Positions 1 through 11,095 of a stretch of 64,000 nucleotides of DNA are shown here, piece by piece (position 1 is the stretch's first letter; every line of letters begins with the position of its first letter). The notes under the pieces are model-generated. The model was given only the letters and a program-made list of their open reading frames with translations, was not told where the DNA came from and did not search any database. The position numbers were made by a program, and so were the translations under genes. The stretch is from Lasioglossum baleicum (lineage: Eukaryota > Arthropoda > Insecta > Hymenoptera > Halictidae). The stretch covers positions 9,548,001 to 9,612,000 of the forward strand of contig NC_134944.1 of assembly GCF_051020765.1 (NCBI RefSeq), written 5' to 3'.

Positions 1-1
1 A

Positions 2-1476
2 ATTTCTAGAGGTTACGTTGAGTCGAATGTGATTGTAGGCGTGCAGCAAAGCAAGGCGGAACAGTATCTAGAATTGGTTTGCAAGGTCGGTACCGAATTG
101 AGAGCACTCCTCTCATCCGTGGACGCTTTGATGAACATATTACCGATTTCCACTCACCGAGAAGTGGAAATGGCGCACAAAGTACTCAGCAAGAACATGT
201 CCGAGTTGGTGCTTGCTATGAGACGGGCTCAGCAGTACAGTGCCACCACTCTGGACGCGGACTCTAGAAAGTAAATAGCCGATTTCCGAGCGTGATACGA
301 TATGTCTGTGATTGTAAGGAAAAACGCCGCGTGTCACAATTTCAACAAATTTCAGTTTGTGCATTCATTGAGCGTCAGAGTATAGGATTTACCGAAAAGA
401 AAGTCATGAAAACGAAATCAAAAGGCTCACAAAATAACGCAATTTAACATGTATTGTTTTGTAAAAATTACAAGACAGAATTTATTTAGATTCTTCACAA
501 TTTTTATAATAATACGTGCTCGAGAGAATAAAGAAATGTACTGAATAATTTCTAATGGAAGCATCTGTATAATTTCAATAATTACAAAATAAAGAATGTG
601 ACAGCGGTCATTTGGCCGATCGTGGGTATGGTTAGTGTTAACTGACGTTTTATGTCAAAGAATTAAGGATCAAATCTTTAAACAGCAATATTTCGAAAGT
701 GAATGTATGTGACATGCGGCGCACAGATATGATACGATAGGATAGGGTAGGGTAAGAACAAGATTAACGGAACTTCCGTCCATTTTAGAGACATGCTCTC
801 GGCTGCTCATATCTTGGCGATGAACGCTAAGAACCTGCTGGACGTGATCGACTCGATACGCATACGCTACCCCTACGTGAACAACCAGATTTGCGATAAG
901 CAAAACGATATCGGCGCTCCGCAGGAGTCTACGGCCGAGGTTCGTATCCGTTCGAGTCAGTCCGGGGAACAATTTTTGAGGAGAAGCCAGTCGACCGAAC
1001 GGCAAGGCACGACAACGTTCAGACAGAGCCAAAGCGGTGATCTCCTGCACAGGATGGGTCAGTCGGTAGACCGGTCTTTGCAGGTAAAGATAGTTGAATC
1101 CGGATCCAGGTGATCGATCGTGGAACGATCGTAATCGTTGAAACTTTATTTGATACAGGGTAGTCAGACCGATGTTAGTACCGGCTCGAGTTTAGAGAGA
1201 AGGCACCACATCGTCACCAACAGTCTTGAACGTAATTCGACGACCCGACGACAAATGGCGACGAATAGCTTAGAGAGGAAAAGACCATCGTTATCTTGTA
1301 ATATCAGCCCTATGAATAATTCCGTGAATCTGCCGCCGATGGTACCGGTTACCTGTAATTTAGTCCAAACGGTAGGACCCGTGATTCATCCCAGTCAAAC
1401 CATCTCGACAGGCATTAGTCAGCAGTTTTCACCGAACAACAAAACGGTGAACGAGACCGCGACAAGTGATAGCTAA
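2..1476 (+). CDS. Fak: Focal adhesion kinase, C-terminal part (FAT domain), 5' end cut by window
   Basis: This is the 3' end of a focal adhesion kinase, a cytoplasmic tyrosine kinase at integrin adhesions. Three exons are visible: about 2-270 (phase from base 2; a possible acceptor AG lies at 8-9), 789-1083 and 1159-1476, with GT-AG introns of 518 and 75 bp that close in phase and give about 293 residues. The spliced protein carries the FAT four-helix bundle that targets FAK to paxillin/talin. The segment STHREVEMAHKVL and, across the first junction, SRKDMLSAAHILAMNAKNLL match the family closely. After the FAT domain there is a basic, Ser/Arg-rich tail of about 170 residues with repeated SLER motifs (SLERRHH, SLERNST, SLERKRP). 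That tail is longer than in vertebrate FAK, where the protein ends soon after FAT. The kinase and FERM domains lie upstream of the window. Confidence 0.9.
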
Positions 1477-1536
1477 CAACGAGGTGCCTTGCATTAAGGT
1501 AACACAAATATATTGATTCGTCCACCCGGGGCCGGC

Positions 1537-1674
1537 GCTATGTTTCGCGGGCTCCTGTGCAAAATATTGAAGCGGGGCCTTCGCTATATTTTGCGGGCTC
1601 CTGTGCAAAATATTGAAGCGGGGCCTACGCTATATTTTGCGGGCTCCTGTGCAAAATATTGAAGCGGGGCCTTC
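1537..1674. repeat. 46-bp tandem repeat, three copies, in Fak 3' flank
   Basis: Three near-identical 46-bp units begin at 1537, 1583 and 1629. Each contains GCGGGCTCCTGTGCAAAATA and ends GAAGCGGGGCC. A partial unit (GGGGCCGGC) precedes the first. It lies about 60 bases after the Fak stop codon, so it is probably transcribed in the 3' UTR. Confidence 0.9.
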
Positions 1675-1691
1675 TCTCGTATGAAAGATAT

Positions 1692-2430
1692 GTACAGTAA
1701 TGTCCCATTCTAAGTCCGGCGGAGGAGACCGCTCTATGTGTCACTTCGCCTACCCATTTCACTGGGGGGCATACCCCGCGAGGAGCCATGAAGCTCGAGC
1801 TGCCTCGGTCGCCGAGCAATTACAAAACTTCTTTATTTTCCATTATTTTTTTGTGAGACTTTCACCGATTAATTTTTGGCATTTTTCTGATTAAAATCAC
1901 AATAAACACGATATAATTTCAACTGTTAATGGTTTAATTGACGGTATGGAGTAATTTTAGGACATAGAAAAGAATAGCAAGTGAAAAAGAAAGAGAAACA
2001 GCGACCGCGTCGGTCGGCAAAAATTCAAAACTTATTGTATTATTTAAAATAACAATGCGATGCTACCTTTTTTATTTTCAATTTTCTTCTTATACAACCT
2101 TTCTCAAGGTATTTGCCACATTTTTCTAATTAAAATGAATCGTAAAAACATCCAACGAGCTGTAGCTCCGTTAATTTGCAAAATTTTAGTCTAATTCCTT
2201 GAGAACATATCTTCTTTATTATTGTATCAGATAAATTATAAATTGTGCTTCACATGTACAGTAAATATTGGTCAAATTGTATCTCGTTTGGTGTCATTTT
2301 AATCAGAAAAATGTCACAAATATATTGGTAAAATTTCGTTAAAAATAAGTGAAAAATAAAGAAGTTTCTTTTCTAGTCCTATGTCACAACAGAGAACCGA
2401 GAATTGACTTAGAATGAGACATTACTGTGC
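1692..2430. mobile_element. Non-autonomous transposon with long imperfect inverted arms
   Basis: The left end reads ACAGTAATGTCCCATTCTAA and the right end is its reverse complement with one or two changes (TTAGAATGAGACATTACTGT). Inverted similarity continues far inward: AACTTCTTTATTTT near 1824 matches AAATAAAGAAGTTT near 2355, and TTTTTCTGATTAAAAT near 1882 matches ATTTTAATCAGAAAAA near 2298. No open reading frame of transposase type is present. The superfamily is not recognised; the long arms suggest a foldback-type MITE. Confidence 0.7.
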
Positions 2431-2830
2431 TTAGAAAAATTACTCATCACGCCGACCCTGCGACGACTAAGAGTTTTCCGTAATCCCTTCCTCTCTCCCG
2501 ACTTATCGATGGTGTTCGTGTTTCAGGAGAACTTCGTGGAAATACATATTAGGTTCGTATGTACATACGTAAACGACATCGTACAAGTTACCCCCGTCTA
2601 CATCTCGCGCATAACTCGGCAGCAGGAGATTTAGTATTTGTGCTTTACAGCCTCTTTTTAACATTTACCTAAACAACAGACCTTTGTCTAAACGTACTTA
2701 TAGATAGGACAGTATTCGTTAGACGTAGCAGTAGAAAAAGTATCATTAAAAGTAAGTCACAGCTAATAAGGAAATCACTCCAAAGCTTTAGAATTATTGT
2801 TAATTTGTTATTGTATAACAACCAAGTATA

Positions 2831-3026
2831 TAGGGTGAAGCAAGAGGTACTCTCGACCTATAGACCATCGATCATCGTAAAATCCCATGCCAACGCGACA
2901 GACAATGCTTTCTCTCGGTCCACACAGATTAACAGAAATTTATAAATTATAGGAATGTTTACCGTTGAAACGTTATCGTGTATGTAACCCATCATCTCAT
3001 AGAGTGGCTTGTTGCATCACCCTGTA
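2831..3026. mobile_element. Small MITE with AGGGTG ends
   Basis: A segment of about 195 bp is bounded by imperfect inverted repeats: AGGGTGAAGCAAGAGGTACT at 2832 and, reversed, AGGGTGATGCAACAAGCCAC ending near 3023. TA dinucleotides flank both ends, as expected for Tc1/mariner-type insertions. There is no coding capacity. Confidence 0.6.
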
Positions 3027-4620
3027 GATAGTTGAATAATTCTATACATATATATATATTTTTTCTTTATTTATAAAAAAAATATATATATATTTAAACA
3101 ACTAGTTCAAACGGTAATAAACTCGCGAAACAAATTTTAATTTCGTGTAAGACGGAAGATCTTACAAGCGTTGTTTTACAAATTCATAATTTAATAGTCT
3201 ATTTCCTACTACGGGGAGTGATTATACATTGTAAAAAAAAAAAAAGAATGGGACTGAGTGTTATTTCTATTAGGTAATTATTTAGCGATTCATACCGATT
3301 TGCGAAATTTATACAGAATGTTTTATAAAAGAAAAAAGAAAAGCGAATCATTCTTCAACGGCAAGTCAGTTCCTACGAGATATTTATAGAAAATTTCATC
3401 CTTATGCGTAAAAATCGTATCGACGGTTTATCAACGCGATGCGCCTATGTGTGCGATGCATTTACGAATCTATTCGATATTCCATAGATGTAAAGTATTC
3501 CATTTTTTATAGAATTTGTTATTCCACTCGATCCTCGGAAGAAAATTTACTTTTACTCGAAATGAGATTCTGCAACTACGTTTTTCTTTTTTTATCAATA
3601 CTCTTTTTTTTTTACACACCGATTGTTAAAACTGCACTTTCGTATGCTGCATCATCCTACGACAATGAAGATTCTAAATAGTAATGTGCCAAGGCGTGTG
3701 TGCTTGTGTACTAATATTTATTAATCATTTTATCGAGTATTTATACACTTACGAGAAGTACGACGTTCGATGTTGTTACAGGATCGCAAGCACAGGACAC
3801 TATTTTTTTTCTTCAATTGAGAAACACGACACGCTAACGGGAATCATTTAATCACATTTAATAGCGTTGTCTTTCTTGTTTTGACGTGATTTATTCTTCG
3901 TGCTATACATATAATTACAACATTACAAAATTCAGTTCTGTTTGACAAAAATCTGCATTCACGCGTTCACGTAGATTCGCGCACTCTACAGTACAATATA
4001 ACTTTGATTCGATTCTTTTCGATTACATGTAATTATCGCAACTGTGTCGCATATCGTGACATGCGACGATGTAAATTAACCAAATTCGCTGTTCGTGAAA
4101 TGTGAAATTCTATGAAACTGCATATCTTCGGTATATATAAATTCAATTAACTCATCCTATTATCGAATGATCGGTGATTCGAGTTTTCGTGGATTTATTC
4201 GACCTACTTGTACCAAATGAATCGACTCAACTATGGAAGACTATTAAAACGCTTTTTCATTTTAGCTTCGCGACTAAAGTTCTGCAATCATGTCACACAC
4301 GAGATACAAATTTTATAATCGACGACGACAAAACGATAAACGTACGAGCCATTTGTAATTGTTCATGCAGGTAGTTTGTTCTTCGAACTACAATCTCGCA
4401 ATCCTTTGTAAAGGATGCAAATATTGGAGCGACGGCAGTCTCTATACGACGATCGATCATGCTACTGTTATCGGCCAGACGACGAATGATAAAAGTAAGC
4501 ACAGTGCGTAATAATATTTCAAAGACATTTATAAAATTGTGTAAATGTAACTATGTATCATGATCACGAGCGAAATAAACAGCGCGAATGATTTCAGTAT
4601 CATGAACAATTTTCAATCGA
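3027..4620. other. Fak-DCC1 convergent intergenic region
   Basis: No gene is recognised here. The stretch is AT-rich, with homopolymer runs (poly-A near 3233, poly-T near 3598) and short open frames without family resemblance. Fak and DCC1 converge on it, so it probably holds both 3' untranslated regions. An AATAAA on the + strand near 4575 is a candidate polyadenylation signal for a long Fak transcript. Confidence 0.4.
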
Positions 4621-6781
4621 CTATTTACCGTGCTTCGAGCTGTAATATTTCACGCCTTTTACCATCGAGCATCTAGCATGCTTGGTCAGTAGAGCATTAG
4701 CGTTCATTTTATCCGTTGTGAAGATCCTGGAAAGCAAAATGAACTTTTGCAACAAAAAAGGAAGGAGAAACTTCTTTAAGTTCTGCGCTCCAAATTCGCC
4801 CACTTGCAAGTCAAATTCAATCTTATACAAATCAATTTCACCTTCGTTGTAGCCATATTTTCTGATTAATAGATTTAAAGAATGGAAGTACATATATATA
4901 ATTTAATCTAAATAAATAAATAATTCATTTTAAATGTTCTTTAAAAGGGTGAACTTGGAGTGCAAAACCTATATTCTATCGTAGTCAATTTTTCTCTACT
5001 TACAGCACGTAAGGTGCTATTTCCTGCATCGTCCATTTATCTTTCGCTTTAAAAAGTTCATTGAACCTTTCATTGATGTTCTTTGATAAATCTGCTTCTG
5101 GGAATGACACTACTTCTTTTGTCAATGTTGAACCGTTCCATGTAACTAGAGCTACACCGCTCAAATATTCCTCTTTCGGTTCCATTTCTGTGTAAACGAG
5201 AAACGAAATGCAATAAGCCTACGCTGTGTCTACAATTTCGATCCTAACGAATCTTCGCTTACTTTCCGGAGTACCGATATTCCACGACTCCATAAATTGC
5301 TTGTGCTCTGTAACCGCTGAAGCAGCCAGAAGAACCTGCGCTAAACATTTACAGCATTTTTCTTCTATGTACCTGTAACATTGCATTTTGTAAGAATACC
5401 AGAAATTAGCAGCGCGCTAACAATTGTTGTTCCAACGAAAAACTCAATACCTGTGCAGAGGTGTTCCATCCTGCTTCGATTTACTACTCGCCTCTGCATA
5501 CTTGGCAAACAAAACATCGAATACTGACTCTGGAATAAATTCCTTCAAGGTCTCGTATGTAACTTCTTTATCTACTTGGTCCAGTTCCCAACTATTTTCA
5601 TCGAAGAGATCCAACATTAAAGTTAAACTTCGTACTTCTGCTTCGAACGATATCAGGCGATAATAACCTTTGGATTGGAAAAGATATTGGGTCATTCTTC
5701 TGATTGATTTTGGACGGATTTTGTTCTGAATGAAATATGTTGTAGTCCATATGAAATGAAGGGAGGTTTAAGTCGTCATTTTGCCGGTTTAGAATTTGTT
5801 TAAAAATTACAGGCCTTCGAAGTTTGCAATTTTTGCCCATTTTGACGAAAACGGGCCTCGCTTACGAATTTTTATCTCGGGAACTGTTTATCCGATTGAG
5901 CTATATTTTTTTTTGTTTTATTCAGAAAGGATTGGGCTATTATAAAACAATTTTTTCAACCTCAATAATTAGCTCTATAATGTCGAAAAATATAAACAAA
6001 TTCTTTTTTTAACATATTTCATTCAGAACAAAATCAAAAAATAATAGCTGTATATTTAACATAGTTAAAACTTCAAACTAAAGAAAGATCGATTTACTTG
6101 CTTACCATCGATGTTAACTATGAGATAATCGTTTAACGCTCTATTCAATTCATCTTCGCTGGCTTGCACTTCGCTTCTTAATTTCTCCCAATCGTACAGA
6201 AGTTCTTGAGACACTGCAGACTCATACTCCATTCCTTTGAAAGTGGTGGGCTCCAGTATGCTAAGCAATTTCTCCAATTTTGGTTTGCATTCCTTTACCT
6301 ATATTGTTTTTCAAGCGTATAATCGATGAATCACAAACATTTATAATAGAATTAATGTCTTGTACTTCGTAATATGTATGAAAAACTCCTGAGATATTAT
6401 AATCCTTTGTTACTCTATCATTTGTTGCTGGTACATTTGTCTGTTTGAACAAGTTTAAATTCGGTACTAGCAAACAAGAATTAGAAGTTTCTGCTTCCTT
6501 GATGTCGTACGTTCTACATTTTGTGCATATTACCACAGAGTCTTCTTTATTCCCCTGAAACGTTAAACTAAAATGTTATATATAGTAAGAAGTTATTAAA
6601 TATAAATTATCGTATACCTGTCTCCTGCTTTGATAGTCTCCAGCAGGTGTTGATCCAGTTCCAACAACTTTGTGCGATTATTTATATTACTATCGGTCGC
6701 AGAATATAATATTTGTGTCAGATTTTGCAAATCTGACTCTTTGATCACAGCCAGCTCCAGGGTTTCGCGTATCTCGTCCAT
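4621..6781 (-). CDS. DSCC1: Sister chromatid cohesion protein DCC1 (Ctf18-RFC subunit)
   Basis: DCC1 is a subunit of the alternative clamp loader Ctf18-Dcc1-Ctf8-RFC, which acts at replication forks to load PCNA and support cohesion. Seven exons on the minus strand close in phase: 6618-6781, 6366-6567, 6106-6298, 5451-5667, 5263-5372, 5004-5187 and 4621-4726, giving 391 residues, the usual family length. Matching blocks in order are GNKEDSVVICTKCRTYDI in exon 2, KPKLEKLL at the start of exon 3, a winged-helix-rich middle, KWTMQEIAPYVL at the end of exon 6, and NALLTKHARCSM then GVKYYSS at the C-terminus. Exon 2 was started at 6567, not at the nearer AG at 6555, because only the former keeps frame and restores the conserved GDSLTFQGNK segment. 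The start is the first ATG, at 6781. The gene is head-to-head with Elongin C. Confidence 0.93.
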
Positions 6782-8245
6782 TGTTCGATCTTGTCTAACA
6801 AAATAACGACAAATACAAAGTATTTGATCTATTATCGTATCAGGTAAGTCCTATTACTAAATAAACTGCGGATAAACTAAATAAACTTTCCAAAATTGAC
6901 GATGTAAATATATACAGAGTGACCGAAAATATCTCCGTTGTTTTTAAATAGTAATACAAGAAAATGTTTGGTTCAATAGGGTAATTATTGTTGATGGAGA
7001 AGTTTTTTTTCTCTAGAGCCTACTTTGCGATATTTCAAGGTGTACAATGAATACTTACCGATTATTTACTGTTAACGTTGACATCTTGTACACAGAACTT
7101 TCGATGTTGAACAGGTTAAAACGATCTTACCGATTATTATTGGCTCGGACGAGTTTAAAAGCCACCCACCGAACAACTAAATTAACCACAATTAACCATC
7201 AAAGTTAAAACAACTCGATTAAACAAATATGCACATGTGTCTTGCGATTTTCAAGAAAACGAAATGACAGGCATTCGCGCGCCAATTTCAATCTATTTCC
7301 CAGCAAGTAGCGCTGCTGAAGATGGAGGAACGTGATTCGACTTATCGAAATCCGTCCGACATTCTTATAGTAGCCATATTAATTGCCACTGCACTTGTTA
7401 GGAAACTTTAGTGTGATTCGAAAAGTCTGAATTTTATAAGAATCTCTCGCTTTACCGAGGTACGCACGGTTTGTTATTGTGTGAATCATACGCGACGAAC
7501 AATTGCGCCGTTCAAGTTCTTTCTTTTTCCATCGGTCGAAACGTTTTCCTCGATTTCGTTGATTTTCACTCGAACCGCAATATTTAGGCTATATAGATGC
7601 AACAATGTCCAGTTATTTTCCTGTCAACGTATGACTTCTTGCTCGTATTTCTTCCTCTGCCAATATCCTTCGTAATACGTTCTATAGTTGAAATTAACCT
7701 TTCCATCGGCACGAAACGGAGTGAAAGACCGAGCTTCTCGTGAACAAGGATATTATTGTATGTGGATAAAACTAAATATTATTTAAAAACGGTTCTTTTA
7801 TTCGATTGTTGAACTATAATTGATTAAGTTGACGTATACACGAATCGTCATATAGTATGTATTATACAGTCAGGGACAAACGTAAATGTGGACGTTAATA
7901 TATAGAAATAGGTAAAAATATGAAATTTACTCGAATCAATATGACTGTTACAAACTTAAGTTTTATTTATTATATATCCTTATTGTGTATACATTATTTA
8001 GTGAATAATAAACAGTAATGTCCTCCTTTAAATTGTACATACTCATTTTTGTCGTAAATGCATAAAATCCACAGTCTAATAATAAATAAAACACAACAGT
8101 CACATGAATTCGAGTAAATTTCATTTTCGTCTATTTCTACCAACTGTCCCTGACTGTGCATATTAAAATAACGCGACGATCGAATAAGTATTGACCAATA
8201 ATTGACTCGTTACTTCTGCAGATATACTCATCTTCTGATAAAACA
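6782..8245. promoter_or_regulatory. Shared upstream region of DCC1 (-) and Elongin C (+)
   Basis: This stretch lies between two divergently transcribed start codons. A probable 5' non-coding Elongin C exon ends at the donor in TTTACCGAG/GTACGC near 7460, and an acceptor at 8220-8221 (TTCTGCAG) precedes the coding exon. A solitary mariner-like end, ACAGAGTGACCGAAAATATC, sits near 6914. A complete MITE at 7867-8156 lies in the inferred 5' UTR intron. The transcription start sites are not determined from sequence. Confidence 0.45.
7867..8156. mobile_element. Mariner/Tc1-like MITE in Elongin C 5' intron
   Basis: The ends are CAGTCAGGGACAAACG and, in reverse complement, CAGTCAGGGACAGTTG. The inverted similarity continues through AAATTTACTCGAATYCATRT. 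The left end follows a TA. The element is 290 bp and has no coding capacity. Confidence 0.75.
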
Positions 8246-9133
8246 ATGTCAAACGGTATGAACACGCAAGCTGAGAAGGTATGTGTTCTGCTTAAAATCT
8301 AATGCATGTCTAACACTCGCATGACTATTGGGGTATGTTAAAATATATAATTTAAAAAGAAACGTATCACAATCGGGCTGCTAATTGATTGATTCCTCTA
8401 TCGGAAAGCAGGAAAGTCATGGTAAAAAGTTCATTGATTAATTAATGTTTATTTTTCTTTGGATCAAGCCCAATGCGGAAGAAACTGTCAATAACAGCGA
8501 AGAAGAAGAAGACAGTTCATCTAGTGACCTGCATGCGGTACCTATTTCTGCAAATTAAAGTTTTGCTGCTTAATCTTTTGATTTTATTTATTTTTTTTTT
8601 CTTCGATTATATTTATCCTGTCTTCTGTTCATTAACGATAGATTCTGTTGTATGGTAGTTGGAATTAATGATACTATGTTTAGGTATATCTTGAAATCGA
8701 CAAATAGTAAGTTCATACTTGAAATTTTAGGAAGGGAAACCGATTTACGGCGGCTATGAGGGACCGCACGCTATGTACGTTAAACTGGTCAGCAGCGACG
8801 GACATGAATTTTTTATAAGGCGGGAATACGCTTTAACCAGTGGAACGATAAAGGCCATGTTAAGTGGTCCTGGCCAGTTTGCCGAAAACGAAGCCAACGA
8901 AGTCAACTTCCGTGAAATCCCGTAAGTTCTGCGGATTCTTCTGCGAAGAACAGCTTCCAGAATTGTCTACATACGTATATCTTGCTTGCAGGTCTCACGT
9001 ATTACAAAAAGTCTGCATGTATTTTACCTACAAAGTACGGTACACGCATAGCAGCACAGAAATACCAGAGTTCCCGATCGCACCGGAGATCGCGTTGGAA
9101 TTATTGATGGCTGGAAATTTCTTAGACTGTTAA
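8246..9133 (+). CDS. EloC: Elongin C (TCEB1), adaptor of cullin-2/5 ubiquitin ligases
   Basis: Elongin C is a small BTB/POZ-fold protein that pairs with Elongin B. The heterodimer serves in the Elongin transcription factor and as the adaptor of VHL- and SOCS-box ubiquitin ligases. Coding exons are 8246-8278, 8731-8921 and 8992-9133, which join in phase to 121 residues, slightly longer than the vertebrate protein because of the N-terminus. The core is nearly invariant: MYVKLVSSDGHEFF, ALTSGTIKAMLSGPGQFAEN, NEVNFREIPSHVL, and the C-terminus ALELLMAGNFLDC. The start is the ATG at 8246, in the exon that opens after the acceptor at 8221. The second and third coding exons are separated by a 70-bp intron. 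A possible in-frame cassette exon lies in the first coding intron. The 3' flank contains a 280-bp tandem duplication. Confidence 0.96.
8469..8537 (+). other. EloC: Possible cassette exon of Elongin C
   Basis: A 69-bp segment between coding exons 1 and 2 has a pyrimidine-rich tract and AG before it (TTTATTTTTCTTTGGATCAAG region) and a GT after it (GCG/GTACCT). It is open in the phase-0 frame shared by the flanking exon ends and would insert 23 acidic residues, including NSEEEEDSSSSD. This looks more protein-like than random intron, but no transcript evidence is available. Confidence 0.35.
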
Positions 9134-9194
9134 GTCGAACGGTTCCAGCGACTAGACGGAATTTCTATCTGGATTCTAACGAAAATTTTTTGTT

Positions 9195-9716
9195 ACTATT
9201 TGTACTTCAAGATTTGCCAAATTACCATGACACTTTCTTGAAGAACGTACACACCCGGTGTTCTTCAATTTACAATTGTAACTCTAGAACATTCGGTGTA
9301 GTATAATTGTAATCCTCAGACCAGATGATTAAAGTCGATCGAACGACGAGATCCGCGTGGGTGTGGATGGAAACATTTGTCAACGCGCGTCGAGAGTACT
9401 CCAACGATAACACAACAATTGTAAACCTTAGAGAACGAGTTGCCGGTACCTTACTGCTTTCATGTAGACAAAGTACTATTTGCACTTCAAGATTTGCCAA
9501 ATTACTATGACGCCTTCTTGAAGAACGTACACACCTAGTGTTCTTCAATTTACGCTTGTAACTCTAGAACATTCGGTGTAGTATCATTGCAATCCTTAGA
9601 CCAGATGATTAAAGTCGATCGAACGACGAGAGAAAAATTTGATCAACGCGCGTGGAGAGTACTCCAACGATAACACAACAATTGTAAACCTTAGCGAACG
9701 AGTTGCCTCGAAAGTA
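9195..9716. repeat. 280-bp tandem duplication in the Elongin C 3' flank
   Basis: The segment starting at 9195 (ACTATTTGTACTTCAAGATT) recurs 280 bp later at 9475 with scattered substitutions. The shared blocks GAAGAACGTACACACC and GTCGATCGAACGACGAGA are seen in both. The second copy lacks roughly 30 bp around the ATCCGCGTGGGTGTGG segment of the first. It begins 62 bp after the stop codon and is probably 3' UTR. Confidence 0.9.
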
Positions 9717-10597
9717 CTGTCCGCTCGTGTAAAAGAAGGCAGCTAGCATGGATGGCACAGGGATAAGAGGCGAGAAGAGATTCTATCTATTTGATTGGTC
9801 GACTTATCATTACGATCAGTAGTATAATTAATTAAAAATCGGACCCGCATTCGTTCCGGTTGCCTTCTTTCTGGCAATGGGCAGTAGACTGTAAACTCAA
9901 TCGGTGACACAATAAAATATCGCATTCAGAGAAATCCGAGTCAGCAGCTACCATATGTATATGTATATACACACACAGAAAACAAGGATACGGTTTTGTA
10001 GCGATAAGTTTCCATTACATTTAAGAACAATTATTTATTGGCTTACGCGCATAGTATAAATTACTTCCTGTACATTTATTGTTTAACAACTTCTGTAACA
10101 AAACCTTATATATATATTTTTCAAGTATATAGAAAATTAATAAGTAGATTACAATACAACTAAAGTAATAATTACAGAATGAAAATAATAAAAGAAAATC
10201 GTATGTGATATATCGTAAGGCAGCATTGTAACGCATTAATTTTTTACAGTATCGTTATAATACGAAAATACGTTTGTTATAAATACAACAACCGATTGCT
10301 GTTATTTTCAACCTTGATTTAACATACTCGTATAAAGAAAACATGCGAGTTAGATTTTCTATGTATAATTAAATGATGTTACGATAATACGTACGAATTG
10401 CATTTCACATGATTGCACACTTTTTACAGACAAACTTAACATATCTACACGATAAAGTAGATTGATCGTGCGATTAAAATCGTCTGTCGTGTATGTATTT
10501 ATTATATACATGTATTTTTTATCTAATCGACGCGTTTGTTTACATGCACAGTACTCAACAAACATATAACATATATGTACATATCACAGATTCTGGT
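9717..10597. other. Elongin C-BLOC1S2 convergent intergenic region
   Basis: No gene is recognised. A candidate EloC polyadenylation signal AATAAA lies at about 9911. On the minus strand an AATAAA (plus-strand TTTATT at 10498-10503) is a likely signal for BLOC1S2, 95 bases after its stop. A short ATGTATATGTATATAC / ACACAC microsatellite is at about 9952-9976. Confidence 0.45.
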
Positions 10598-11095
10598 TCA
10601 CTTGTTCCTTGTGTCTTTTTCGATATCTTTAAATTTCGCCTCTAGCCGTTTCGAGTACGATGCTAATTTGTACGCAGCTTGTTCTAACTTGGTCACACTG
10701 TCATCGATCTCGTTGATGTTGTCAAGAATAGGTTGTAACTTTTTATATTTCTCATTCAACGAGTCCAACGACTGTGCTACGTTCGATGATATGGTTTTTA
10801 ATTCGGTATATTTGGCGATCGTTTCTTTATTTAATCGTTCGAGTAAACGATAATCGGCGTGAGTGGCCGTCAATTCCTCTTGCAAATATTCGCCAGTTTT
10901 CTGGAACATCGTATTCGCTAGACGACTCAGATTCGGATCGTGTGGATCCAAAGCTTCGAAACTACTTGTGCTGGTTGACAGTGTAGTCCCACGTTTCGGT
11001 GAATCGCATCTCGAATTGCGATCCGCTGCACTGTCTGCACTGAGTGAAGGCTCTATTTGCGTGTCCTCTTTCAACGGGTCTTGAATCGACGTCAT
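10598..11095 (-). CDS. BLOC1S2: BLOC-1 complex subunit 2 (BLOS2)
   Basis: BLOS2 is a coiled-coil subunit of BLOC-1, and is shared with BORC; it acts in the biogenesis and positioning of lysosome-related organelles. The gene is a single coding exon of 165 residues. An N-terminal region of about 55 residues is Ser/Asp-rich and low in conservation. The remainder is helical and matches the family: LANTMFQKTGEYLQEELTAT, then DYRLLERLNKETIAKY, then LQPILDNINEIDD and LEQAAYKLASYSKRLEAKFK. The open frame extends 13 codons upstream, but without an ATG; the first true ATG is at 11095. The gene faces HAUS8 head-to-head. Confidence 0.93.
   Translation of the reverse strand: MTSIQDPLKEDTQIEPSLSADSAADRNSRCDSPKRGTTLSTSTSSFEALDPHDPNLSRLANTMFQKTGEYLQEELTATHADYRLLERLNKETIAKYTELKTISSNVAQSLDSLNEKYKKLQPILDNINEIDDSVTKLEQAAYKLASYSKRLEAKFKDIEKDTRNK

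Noticed and set aside
6368..6540. DCC1 exon 2 starting at the AG at 6555
   Set aside because: It gives a frameshift and an immediate stop; the acceptor at 6568-6569 keeps frame and homology.
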